From the NCBI RefSeq assembly GCF_000204055.1, contig NW_006768781.1, positions 145,392-209,391 on the forward strand: a DNA stretch of 64,000 bases. The letters run 5' to 3'. Origin of the DNA: Melampsora larici-populina 98AG31. Taxonomy: Eukaryota > Basidiomycota > Pucciniomycetes > Pucciniales > Melampsoraceae. Each line of letters opens with the position of its first letter. Position 1 is the first letter of the stretch. The notes beneath the pieces are model-generated. The model was not told where the DNA came from. It saw nothing but the letters and a program-made list of their open reading frames with translations, and searched no databases. Position numbers and translations under genes: made by a program. Below are positions 33,553 to 42,928 of the stretch, in pieces.

Positions 33553-34232
33553 ACTTCTGGGTGAATCAAGAATGGAAGGAAATCAGCTCGATTCTCTACT
33601 CGAAAGACTGCCAAATCGAACAAAAAAGAGTTACATCTCTAGATAACGCAGCTGACCAATTGTCGAGGGGAGTGTCCTCCTCTAAGGATTGGTTCCGACA
33701 GATCCAAGTCGAGATTCCTCCTGATCTCGCTCGTTGGATGAGAAATACAACGGAGGAAGATCATCAGTTAACAGAAAACAACATGAGCTATTAATAGCAC
33801 AAGTAGAAACACACAAGGAAATGCCGAAGCAGTTTTGTATAAAATTCTTGTACAGCTTGAAGATGAGGAGCGAACTTGTAGTTAGTTGATGAGCACTTGT
33901 GAAAGATAGTGGTCGCCTCCATGAGGGAGATGTGCTATGCAATGAGAAACCAAAACCATCTTGACGTAAAGAGCAATGAAGGCAGTAAACAAACCTGACA
34001 AACTTTGCCAAAGATGAGACGTAACGAACAAATAATTAAAGTAAGAACCCAGCATATAAACTACCAAGAAGCTGAGATCTTTCGGAGAGAAAAAATCGGC
34101 GATAAAGACAAACCACTATACGAACCGAACCGTCAAGCGAAAAAAAGGTGAGGACGAACACAAACATAACCCTTAAAAAGGCAATAGACTGATAAAACGT
34201 TCACGAAACACCTCAAACATCAGAGATTTAAA

Positions 34233-35237
34233 ATGAAAGACCTTACAACATTCATGAGAATAAAGGACGACACCCCGAGGAGGCTCTCTAGTACTCAAAG
34301 ACACATGATACGAGGAGGGTGGAAAAGAAACACTCTGGAATCGTATGCTTCAGGAGTTAGAAAGTTCAAAAACTTTACGACACTATTCAGTCTACAAGCC
34401 TTCCCAGCCACCCGTTCAACAATCGAATCATTCATAGTATGGTCCGGCCACAACTACAATACAGCGGCTACGAACAAACCGATCAAAGTCGCAACAATTC
34501 ACAAGTACCTATCCGCGATACGTACCTGGCATGATTTCCATGGCCATACTTGTCCCGAGATAAATAAGACCAGACTAAGTAGTATCCTGAGAGCGTCAAC
34601 AAGACTCGAAACGGCAGCACAGCTGACAGGAATGAATAGAAAACCGGTCTCACCGAAAGCATTGGTTCAACTCTTAGATCACATACAGAGTAATGAAATA
34701 GACCCCGTAGGACTTCAAGCTTTAGTTCTCACAGCTTACTGGGGATTAGCCAGGATCGGCGAACTAGTATATAAGTCCACATCTTATGACAAGAGAGACA
34801 TAGGGGCAGTTTTGAAGTCAGACCTCCACTTCATCTCGGTAAAGGGACAACGCATGGCAAAGATAACTTTACGTGATGCGAAAACTTCACGAAACGGAGA
34901 AGTACAGTACCTGGTACTACGCGAAACGGGAGGAAGGCTTTGCCCGTTCAGAGCTTTAGGAAGATTAGTGAGGAGAATGGAAAGGGTAAAAGACCCGAGA
35001 CTCTTCATGACTTGGCACAACGGAGGAACGACAGCCATAACTCGACAAATCTTATCCAAGGTGCTAGAAAACACATGGGGAAGATCAAGCAGCATGACGG
35101 GCCACTCGTTTCGAATAGGGGGTGCTACTCTCTTGACGAAAGCAGGCGTAGAAACAACTGCGATTAAAACACTCGGCCGTTGGAAATCGGGTTGTCACTC
35201 ACTCTATCAACGAGAATGGTCAGAGATTGAATGGTGA
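34233..35237 (+). CDS. Tyrosine recombinase of Ngaro-like element
   Basis: This 334-aa protein is the integrase-equivalent of DIRS/Ngaro elements and joins a circular DNA copy to the genome through a phosphotyrosine link. An N-terminal SAM-like core-binding region (RNTLESYASGVRKFKNF, IHKYLSAIRTWHDFHG) is followed by the catalytic domain: the first Arg in YWGLARIGELV, the H-x-x-R box in TGHSFRIGGATLL, and the W...Y end in LGRWKSGCHSLYQREW. All expected residues are visible and the frame is intact, unlike the Gag and RT of the same element. The 33795-34232 spacer upstream shows no gene. Confidence 0.93.
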   Translation: MKDLTTFMRIKDDTPRRLSSTQRHMIRGGWKRNTLESYASGVRKFKNFTTLFSLQAFPATRSTIESFIVWSGHNYNTAATNKPIKVATIHKYLSAIRTWHDFHGHTCPEINKTRLSSILRASTRLETAAQLTGMNRKPVSPKALVQLLDHIQSNEIDPVGLQALVLTAYWGLARIGELVYKSTSYDKRDIGAVLKSDLHFISVKGQRMAKITLRDAKTSRNGEVQYLVLRETGGRLCPFRALGRLVRRMERVKDPRLFMTWHNGGTTAITRQILSKVLENTWGRSSSMTGHSFRIGGATLLTKAGVETTAIKTLGRWKSGCHSLYQREWSEIEW

Positions 35238-35293
35238 TGCGCACAACATGTACTACGCACAGAAAAATGTTTAATACCCTCTTATACCTCCTA

Positions 35294-35468
35294 ACACAGG
35301 AAACAAGAGACAATTTTCCCGCAGGAAGACCGATTACACATAATGTAGTTTCTGAGCCATAATGTATAAATAACACAGATATAACACCAAAATAATACAT
35401 TTTGGCTCATTAACTGAGTCAGATACAATTGGTTTTCCCGCGGGAAAATTGTCTCTCGTTTCCTGTGT
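35294..35468. mobile_element. 175-bp MITE with 30-bp inverted ends
   Basis: It begins acacaggaaacaagagacaa and ends with its complement (ttgtctctcgtttcctgtgt), both continuing into attttcccgc/gcgggaaaat. A clear target duplication was not read (ta/aa at the ends). It may be a separate MITE or part of the Ngaro right terminus. Confidence 0.6.
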
Positions 35469-35509
35469 AACCGTGAAAGAAAGGAATAACTTTAGGAAAG
35501 CGTTGTAGT

Positions 35510-35861
35510 TCGACAAATGTAAAACGAAACATTTAACTGGTATGACGTCGGGATTTACGTGTGAGTTCACACCTTGACAATTATCATTCTTCAACGTAAG
35601 ACTTACGACTTGAACATTAGGTGTTGGAAATGCATCAGGATCGCTGGGATGAACGTGATTAGGCTTCAAAGGGTCGCTTTGGATCGCCCAGTCCTCGCAG
35701 CCATGACCACCGAGCTTGTGATATCCAATTCGCGATGGTTTGACGATTTCCCCGATGGATTTTGGAAGTCACTTACACCTGAGGAAACCGGCTTCGCTGC
35801 TGATTTTGAAGTTTTCCCCGAACGCTGGCTGCCCAATGCTGACATTACCTACATTGAGTAG
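35510..35861 (+). pseudogene. Decayed second F-box-family copy
   Basis: The C-terminal exon (35621-35861) encodes CWKCIRIAG ... LTPEETGFAADF ... ERWLPNADITY, paralogous to the F-box gene at 19238. An intron with the same position and gtgagt donor (35561) precedes it, and the upstream sequence (NWYDVGIY in frame just before the donor) matches the paralogue's HWYQAGLR, but a taa stop lies five codons before it and the F-box start is missing. It is therefore a truncated pseudogene lying between the Ngaro and Gypsy insertions. Confidence 0.6.
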
Positions 35862-35991
35862 TCATATCGTCTTTCTACCTCGTGCATATGTCTAAGTAGC
35901 CTATCTTTCGTAATTTTTTCTTTTCGAAAAGTTAGCTAGGCTCATTGTCCCATAGTCAACCATAGCTCTCTGTTGGTTGTGAAACACACGT

Positions 35992-37728
35992 TGTGGAAAT
36001 CAAATCCAACAAAGATATACCACACATCTGTCATCTCATCTTTTCACTTGGAAATCAAAACCTTTATCAAAATCTTTTATTTAACTCACTCATTGTCATG
36101 CTAAAAGCAAAGCACATATCTACTACATATACAAGTAAAAAGGAAACTCATCAAGATCTCACTATGGCTCCTTAGTTTTTTTTGGTCAATATTATTATTA
36201 ACAAATTTCATTGCATTAAGTCATCTTTATCTTCTTACAACAAATATACAACAAACATAATTAAATCAACAAAAGAGAAATGCTTGAAAACACAAGCCAC
36301 AATCTAACTTACAAGAAATCAAAAAAAAGCAATTTCAAATTTGAAAAGCCTACATATTATCTCTTACCATTCATTGATATTGATCTAGATTAAGAAACAT
36401 ATAACAATGAACTGAAATCGATTTGAATGAGTTGATTGAACAATCTGGAACATTCTCAAACAGCCAAGAGACAAGTCAATTAAATCAATAAATAAAACCA
36501 GCAATTAGTATTATGTAATTATGTCAAGCAGTTGGAAGGAGAAAGAAAAATGAATTAGAACTTATTAGTTGTTTTTTGGTCAGAGGTTGAATCACAAGAT
36601 CAATTGAAAAGAGATCAAATTGAAAAAAAATCGAAATCGAAATTGATGATGCAGTTGAATGGAAGGAGTTAGAGTCAGTTAGCATGAGAAAAAAGGGAAT
36701 GAACAAGGAGAAGAAAAGAAAAGAAGAAAGGAACATACCTGGAAAGAAAAAAAAAAAGTCGAAATCGAAAATGATAAGTAGTTGAAGGAAGGAGTTAGTG
36801 TGGGAAAGAAGGGAGTGATAACCTAGATAGAAGGAAAGAAGAGACAAATGATGTCATCAGTAGTAGAAAAGAAAGATAGAATGAGAAAAGAAAGCAGAAG
36901 GAAACAAACATACCATGAGAAAGAGGAAAGAATCGAGTTGAGATAAGATCCTTAGTGTGGGAATAAGCCAAGAGATCGGTCGGAATCGGTCGGAGCGAAG
37001 AGAAGGAAAGTCTTGAGGCTAAGTTGTGGTTTGGGTAGGTGGAAAGGTATAAAAGGGGGGTGTTGTTGGTGTTGAAGGAGCTCGTGGCATTGTGTAGAGG
37101 ATCGAAGCAAGTCGATCGAAGTGTTTTTTTTTTTGTGTTTTGATCGATAGTGTAGTGTGTTGGTGTTCAACTCGATTATCCTATTCATAAAGGATAAAGA
37201 AGAAAGAGCGAGTTTTTTTAGATTAGTTAGCTATTAGTTTAAAAGTCAAGTAAAAGGAAGAAAAGAAAGACTTACATTGAAGAATTGATTCGTTGTGTGT
37301 TAAGGAAGTTGTTGAAGTTGAAGTCGAGTGGAAGGAGGGTTGTGTTATTTTAATTTTAATTTTTTTATTTTGTGTTCTATCTACTCGAGTACAGGGCCAG
37401 ATCAGGGCCAAGGGGAAAGGACTGAACCTGGGTTCAATTCCAGGCCAAGTTGTGTTTTTTTTAAATTGTTTTTTTAAATTTTTGTGTGTGGCTCAGTTGT
37501 GGGCGGGATAAATAGGGTTTAGAAAGTGTGAATATCCTTCTTCGGGGTAAATTAGGTTTACGGGAAACTTGTAACGGCGGAAGTGTTAAGAATCGTCCTA
37601 CGTAATTTTTTCGTAGAATTTCTTAGGTTGAAGGCAGCTTCGCAGCACCGTAGTTTCATCCGTTCTTCTAGGCGGTGATTCTTACCTTCTCCGGCTCAGC
37701 CTACGCTACACTGCGTAGGAGTTCTACA
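35992..37728 (+). repeat. 5' LTR of Gypsy
   Basis: It begins tgtggaaatc and ends gttctaca, with a 7-bp hairpin (cctacgc at 37700-37706, gcgtagg at 37713-37719) just before the end. A TATA-like tataaaag lies near 37049. At 37543, 37594 and 37641 it has C in a CpG where the 3' LTR has T. Confidence 0.92.
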
Positions 37729-37730
37729 TC

Positions 37731-37748
37731 TGGTGACTCCACTGGGGC
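37731..37748 (+). other. Primer-binding site of Gypsy
   Basis: tggtgactccactggggc starts two bases after the LTR and begins with tgg, complementary to a tRNA 3' CCA end. I cannot name the tRNA by eye. Confidence 0.6.
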
Positions 37749-37916
37749 AATTCGAAACAACCTCTTCCGGCTTCGCAGGTGCTCATCCGTCAAACATTGT
37801 TTCTCGACATCTCAACCGGTCAACTTTTTTCTCAATTCATCAAGTCATCAAATTCAATTCAATAATTATATCTCGTCACTACATCTTCGCAATTCATAAA
37901 TTTCTCAAACCTCAAC

Positions 37917-38387
37917 ATGTCACCTCAAATTAATCTTGGTCAAGGGACGGTTTCACATCCTTTGGAGGAAGCAGGTAGTAAAGGCGGTAGTAGTGTAGTT
38001 CAAGAAGGGTCTAAAGAAGTAGAGAAGGAGTTATACAGGGAGAAAAAAGAAGTTGAGGATGATTCAGGGGATGATGTCACTGCAAGAGGTGTGGGGGAAA
38101 CAATAAAAGAGGAGTTTCCAATGGATTATGAGGACGGAAGGCTGAGAGAGGAGGACCTTTCAATTCAGGAGGCGGAGGAATACTTGATGGAGGCACGGCT
38201 ACAAACGGAACATATGGAGAAGGTGTTGAAGAAGTTGAAGGAAACAAAATTAAAGAAGGAAGTAAGGGAGAAGCCAAGGAAGGAAAGTAAAGGGAAAGGC
38301 AGGAAGAAGTATTGCGGAAGCAGTAGCAGTTCAAGCTTGGATAGCAGTAGTGAGGATAGTTCAAGTTCGGGGGAGGCGAGTGAGTGA
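37917..38387 (+). CDS. Gypsy leader ORF, acidic/charged (156 aa)
   Basis: The first ATG-initiated frame of the Gypsy internal region encodes a charged, probably coiled-coil segment (ERK-rich, residues about 80-130) ending in a Ser-rich tail, with TGA at 38385-38387. It lacks capsid, zinc knuckle or protease. The Gag proper continues in the +1 frame without a nearby ATG, and the overlap contains gcg agt g at 38376-38382, like the known Ty3 +1 shift site. It is thus probably the N-terminus of Gag reached by frameshifting, unless an indel or an unseen intron separates them. Confidence 0.6.
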   Translation: MSPQINLGQGTVSHPLEEAGSKGGSSVVQEGSKEVEKELYREKKEVEDDSGDDVTARGVGETIKEEFPMDYEDGRLREEDLSIQEAEEYLMEARLQTEHMEKVLKKLKETKLKKEVREKPRKESKGKGRKKYCGSSSSSSLDSSSEDSSSSGEASE

Positions 38388-41142
38388 AGTGGATATCAAG
38401 CCGAGGAAGAAGAGCAAGAAGGGGAAGAAGAAAGTGGTTAAAATTGAACCTCAAGATTCAGAATTACGGTTCAGCCGGGGTGATGATGTCAAGAAGTTCT
38501 TACGGGACTTTGAGGTTGCGGCACAGGTTGATGGAGCAAGCGGTGTAGACATGGCAATGCAAGTCTGTGCATTTGTGAATGGGAAGGATTTAAAGGAGGA
38601 AATTAAGGAACTTAAGGGTTGGGGAGAAGGAGAATGGGATTGGAAGTTGTTGAAGACGGAAATGAAGGACCGGTATGCGTCAATTCGAGAGGCGCCTAAG
38701 TACACGGTGGAGGATTTGAAGGAGCTAGCCTTGGATTCTGAAAGTAATGGGGGTATTGATTCAAAGTTGGAATTTGAAGGTTTCCGGCATAAATTTGATA
38801 GTATCTTAGTCTATCTCAAGAAGTACGATTACATTGACTCCGAGGACGAGATATGTAACTACTATTACAGAGCATTCTTGGATAGTATGCAGAAGAAGAT
38901 CAAGGAGAAGTTAAGGAGTGATGGGGATTTGAGAAAGACAAGGGATGGAAGGCACCGGCTGCCAGGGTGGAGAGTACTCAAGAAGACAGTGCATACGGTG
39001 TTACAAGAGGAGGTAGAATTGGTATTCGAAGAGCTAAGAGGAAAGAAAGAGGTGGAGACTAAGAGGGATGAGGAACTCAAGGAGAAGGTGGTACAGAAAG
39101 ATAAGGAGAGAAGAGGATTGAAGATGGAAGGTTTGAACAAGAAGATTGGAGGCAAGGTGTCAGACGAGGCTACCATCAGCGAGTTGGTTCGTCAGTTTGC
39201 GGCATGGAGTGGGCAAGGGATGAGTCGACCTATGGCTGTCAACCCAAACAGTCAAGTCCACGGCGTGTTCCGGAATAGTTCGTATTCTGGACAACAAAAC
39301 AACTTTGGTCCGCCGGCTCAAAACAGAGGAGTACCCGAACCTCAGTTTAATTCTTCAACTTATTTCCGGGGAGGTCAGCAAGGAGGACAGTTCAACAACA
39401 ATGCTTCTGGACCTAACAATCAAACTGGCGGGCGCTATGTGAACTTGGGAATGAATAGAGGACGAGGAGGGTATGGCGGAAATAGGGGTGGATATGGTGG
39501 GAATCAAGGTAGAGGAGGTTACAACTCGAGTTCCCAATGGAACACTTCAGCTGGCCAGTACCAAGGCAACAATGGTAACCAGCAACCATCCAGCGGACCA
39601 GCAGGACCACCTCCCAACAATGGGCCTCCTAGAGGAGAGTTTCAACAGTCAAACTTTAGAGATGGTCCTCTGATGTGTTACTACTGTGCAAGAGAAGGAC
39701 ATGGCCATAACAGGTGCCCAGACAAGCAACGGGACATAAATGATGGATATGTTACCGAGCATAACAATACCTATATACTGTCTAATGGTGCGGTAATCCG
39801 GTGGGACAGTAGTAGGCCTATTAGAGCGGTAGTTGCGGATTATTCCTTGCAAGTGGAGCAAGCAAAGATTGCAGCGAAGGGGGCACCAAGCCAAAGTGCA
39901 CCTCCGGCGGAAACAGCTAAGGCTGTAGTAGTACCTGAGAAGACTGTTGTTACCGGGATATTGACTAAAGATGAGTCTGGTGGATCTCAAAGTCAGGAAC
40001 TTAGGGCAAGCTGTGGCATATTGGAAGAATGGAAGGCTCCTGGAATTACGAGTAAAGGATTTAAGGCTGCAATGGCGGGAGCGGGGACTAAGGTTTATGA
40101 TGTAGAAGTGAAAAGATGTAGAGGTAGAGCGGAACCGGCGGAGGCGCCAAAGAAGAAGAAGGTCACAATGTCAAAGGACAACGAGGATCAACAAGATGAA
40201 CTTATGGAGTTGGCTGAAGATGATGATAGTAGTGAAGATATCCCGTTGGCGGAATTAAAAGAAAGGAAGAGGCCAACGGTAGTAGCACCAAAGATTCAGA
40301 AGAAGGATATAGTCAAGGGAAGATTTGAAAGACCAGTGGAGAAAGGTTATGAGGGGGTGATGGATAATGTGGTGCCAAAAATAATGAAGACCAAGATAGA
40401 GGCAGAGGTTGGGGAACTGTGTGCTATCTCACCAGCGTTGGCGGAGCACGTCAAGAAGCAGGTTTCTAAGCGGCGGGTTGTTATTCCTAGGATCATCAAG
40501 CCATTAAGAGCAGCTACTGGTGGATTAGACGAAGAAGAGTCTAGTTCAGAGAGTGAAGATGATGGGGAGGATGTACTCTACTCTTGTCCTTTAGGATATT
40601 TGGACATTATGTTTGGCGGAAAGAAGAAAAGGGTTAAGGCCTTGGTTGATTCTGGATCCCAAATCAACATCCTTCCGGAATCAGTAGCGGAGGAGTTAGG
40701 GCTAACAGGGTTGGTGTCCATTAGATCAGGTGTTAGAGGTATTGGAGGGCAAAGGACAGAGTTAGTTGGGATTGGGGAGGCTATAGAAGTGGTAGTAGGG
40801 ACTAGAGTGCAGGGTGTGGCTCACTTTTGGATTGCCAAGGAGAGTAAATGTCCAATCTTATTGGGACGGCCCTTCCTTATGGACTTTAGAGCGGGAATGG
40901 AGTTTGGGAAAGCAGTCGGGGAAAGGTTGACCTTGAAGGATGAACGAGGTATATGGACAAGGTTTACTATTTGCCAGCCAGATGAAGGGGACTGGGAAAG
41001 AGAGTTGGATCTTGGGGAGAAAAGAACTACTATGGTGGAGGTCAATTTGGCTCGGCTGCGGCAAGAAGTTCAAGAGGAGGATTCAGGCTCCGTCCCAAGT
41101 TATGTGGAAGAGGTGTCTGGTGAAGATAAGTCTTTTTTGTAG
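38350..41142 (+). CDS. Gypsy Gag-protease ORF
   Basis: This long frame encodes a capsid-like region (LRFSRGDDVKKFLRDFEVAA, GWGEGEWDWKLLKTEMKDRY), a Gly/Asn/Gln-rich stretch, a CCHC knuckle (CYYCAREGHGHNRC) near residue 440, a long acidic/basic linker and a retroviral-type aspartic protease near residues 755-860 (VKALVDSGSQINILPESVA, ILLGRPFLMDFRAGMEF). It has no ATG near its start; the listed start is a GTG, and the true entry is probably by +1 shift from the leader ORF at about 38376. It ends in TAG at 41140-41142, directly after a run of six T. Confidence 0.85.
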   Translation: MRIVQVRGRRVSEVDIKPRKKSKKGKKKVVKIEPQDSELRFSRGDDVKKFLRDFEVAAQVDGASGVDMAMQVCAFVNGKDLKEEIKELKGWGEGEWDWKLLKTEMKDRYASIREAPKYTVEDLKELALDSESNGGIDSKLEFEGFRHKFDSILVYLKKYDYIDSEDEICNYYYRAFLDSMQKKIKEKLRSDGDLRKTRDGRHRLPGWRVLKKTVHTVLQEEVELVFEELRGKKEVETKRDEELKEKVVQKDKERRGLKMEGLNKKIGGKVSDEATISELVRQFAAWSGQGMSRPMAVNPNSQVHGVFRNSSYSGQQNNFGPPAQNRGVPEPQFNSSTYFRGGQQGGQFNNNASGPNNQTGGRYVNLGMNRGRGGYGGNRGGYGGNQGRGGYNSSSQWNTSAGQYQGNNGNQQPSSGPAGPPPNNGPPRGEFQQSNFRDGPLMCYYCAREGHGHNRCPDKQRDINDGYVTEHNNTYILSNGAVIRWDSSRPIRAVVADYSLQVEQAKIAAKGAPSQSAPPAETAKAVVVPEKTVVTGILTKDESGGSQSQELRASCGILEEWKAPGITSKGFKAAMAGAGTKVYDVEVKRCRGRAEPAEAPKKKKVTMSKDNEDQQDELMELAEDDDSSEDIPLAELKERKRPTVVAPKIQKKDIVKGRFERPVEKGYEGVMDNVVPKIMKTKIEAEVGELCAISPALAEHVKKQVSKRRVVIPRIIKPLRAATGGLDEEESSSESEDDGEDVLYSCPLGYLDIMFGGKKKRVKALVDSGSQINILPESVAEELGLTGLVSIRSGVRGIGGQRTELVGIGEAIEVVVGTRVQGVAHFWIAKESKCPILLGRPFLMDFRAGMEFGKAVGERLTLKDERGIWTRFTICQPDEGDWERELDLGEKRTTMVEVNLARLRQEVQEEDSGSVPSYVEEVSGEDKSFL
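41130..41142 (+). promoter_or_regulatory. Candidate -1 ribosomal frameshift site
   Basis: In the Gag-protease frame the codons are tct ttt ttg tag, giving the heptamer t ttt ttg (41133-41139) of the X-XXY-YYZ type immediately before the stop. A -1 shift enters the Pol frame. I did not confirm a downstream pseudoknot. Confidence 0.65.
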
Positions 41143-42745
41143 AGGATGTTGGTGAAGACATGGGCGTTCAGTATATAGCAAATCCAAGTTACCTTGGGCG
41201 TCCATCACCAACTATTGAAGAAACGGGAACTTGGTTGTGTATGAATAATAATTTCAATTCTCAGTCTCATTTTCAGTCTCAAGATTCTCCTCAAGTTTCT
41301 TATATTTCATCATCTTTGGTATCAATGGAGGAAGAGCAAGTGGGAGAAGTTTTGGAGGATAGTATATATTTTGGCTCAGAGTTTAGTTCTTCTTTTAGTT
41401 TTATTGAATCCTCTTTATCTCAGTCTCAATTCTCAAGTCGTGGTGTACAATTAGAAGATTATGGCGGAAGTATGCAGGAGTTAGAAAATGGAATCAGAGG
41501 GGGTTTATTGGAGGAAGAAGAATGGGAGACGGTGAAGGCGCTAAATGAAGGTTTCGACATTAGGCAGCAAGCAGAGGTTTGCGAGAGATGGAGGAGGGGA
41601 GAGTTATTATGTTTTGCGGCGAAGTACAAGTCAGTGGCGAAGAAGGTCCGGCCGGTCAATGCAGCGATGCCACAAAGTCTCAACCCACCCTTACAAAGGC
41701 CACCGATGTCAAGGGATCCATATGAAACACCTTTGTCCAAGAATCCCCCGGACTTTGCAGAGACAAAGAAGACAACATTGGAGCGGTTGAAGATGTGTAA
41801 TTTTGGGCCTCAAGATTGGCTAAGTGATGAGGAGATGAAGTTATTATTACATGTAGTAGTATTAAGGGAAGGGGCAATTGCTTATTGTGAAGAAGAAAGG
41901 GGTGTTTTGAAGCACTCTTATGGATTTCCTTATGCCATTCCAGTGGTGGACCATCAACCTTGGCAGAAGAAGCCAATTCCAATTCCGGCGGCTATCAAAC
42001 CAGAATACATTGAATTAATCAGACAACGGCTAAGGACGGGATTGTATGAACAGTCAACTTCAAGCTATTCAAGTCCAGTATTTTGTGTGAAGAAACAGGA
42101 TGGCAAATTAAGAGTGGTTCATGATTTACAAGAATTGAATAAGGTCACCATCAAGGATGCGGGAATGCCTCCGGCACCTGAAGAGTTTGTGGAATCATTT
42201 GCAGGAAGAGCATGTTATGGCTTAGGTGATATTATGGGAGGATATGATGAAAGAGAGTTGGCAGATTTTTCAAGACCCTTAACAACTTTTGAAACACCAT
42301 TGGGAAGATTTCAACGTACTAGATTACCTCAAGGTGCAACAAATTCAGTAGCAGTATATCAAGCTCAGATGATGTGGATTCTCCAAGATGAAATTCCACA
42401 GAACGTAGGTATCTTCATTGATGACGGCGGAATCAAAGGTCCTGATTCTACCTACGGCGATGCGGTGCTGGAAGAAAATCCCGGCATTAGGCGTTTCATA
42501 TGGGAATATGCGGTTACTTTAGAAAGAGTTTTGTTTAGGATTGAAGAGGCGGGACTTACAGTTTCAGGGAAGAAGTTTGCAGTTTGTGTGCCAGCATTGG
42601 AAATTGTGGGACATGTGGTCTGTAAGGAGGGAAGAACAATATCAAAGAAGAAGAAGAACAAGATTCAGAATTGGCCGGTTCCCAGAAACACTACAGAGGT
42701 TTTGGGATTTCTCGGAATGTGCATATATGTGAGGATGTTTATTAA

Positions 42746-42928
42746 CACTGCGAAGATAATGTATTTCTCCAAGGTGAAAAATGATTACTTATAATGCACA
42801 AAATGATTAATAATGCAGAATTAATGCAGAAAAATGCAGAATTAATGCAGACTTAATGCACTTTTAATCATTTTGTACATTAAATGTAATCATTTTTCAC
42901 CTCGGAGAAATACATTATCTTCGCAGTG
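42746..42928. mobile_element. 183-bp MITE, CACTG ends
   Basis: It begins cactgcgaagataatgtatt and ends with its near-perfect complement, with about 42-bp inverted ends and an interior made of repeated taatgcaga/aaatgcag units. It is flanked by taa (42743-42745 and 42929-42931). The arms are almost identical, so it is young. Confidence 0.93.

Larger units (their letters stand above)
25817..33794 (+). pseudogene. Ngaro-like reverse transcriptase/RNase H, split by Copia
   Basis: The RT block starts near 26040 with SPMGAVTNGDGSFRPINDLS and has FDWEKAYRQI, the active-site motif FRWVDDNLLI (VDD) and QKYIGFLWNF. The RNase H part has VGWVGDASTSFGIGIIIG and VLTDNTTTEGVL. At 27433 the frame runs into the Copia LTR. 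Beyond the insert, from 33558, it resumes in the same frame (NQEWKEISSIL, RVTSLDNAADQLSRG) and ends at 33792-33794. Removing the insert and one acttc restores a single frame. Tail residues D-N-A-A-D-x-L-S-R-G are the usual end of RNase H in YR retroelements. Confidence 0.88.
22900..35290 (+). mobile_element. Ngaro/DIRS-order tyrosine-recombinase retroelement
   Basis: Plus-strand order is Gag-like exons (23625-25502), reverse transcriptase/RNase H (25817-33794, interrupted) and tyrosine recombinase (34233-35237). This Gag-RT-RH-YR order without an LTR pair is typical of Ngaro-type elements, which integrate with a recombinase and carry split direct repeats. I could not find the split repeats, so the ends given are approximate. 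The Copia at 27434-33552 is nested in its RNase H. Confidence 0.8.

Noticed and set aside
36524..37411. Short ORFs repeated in both Gypsy LTRs (for example FFFLLPTA- and FSIDLVIQPLTKK-type)
   Set aside because: They occur because the LTR is repeated, are low-complexity reverse complements of purine-rich DNA, and lie in regulatory sequence.
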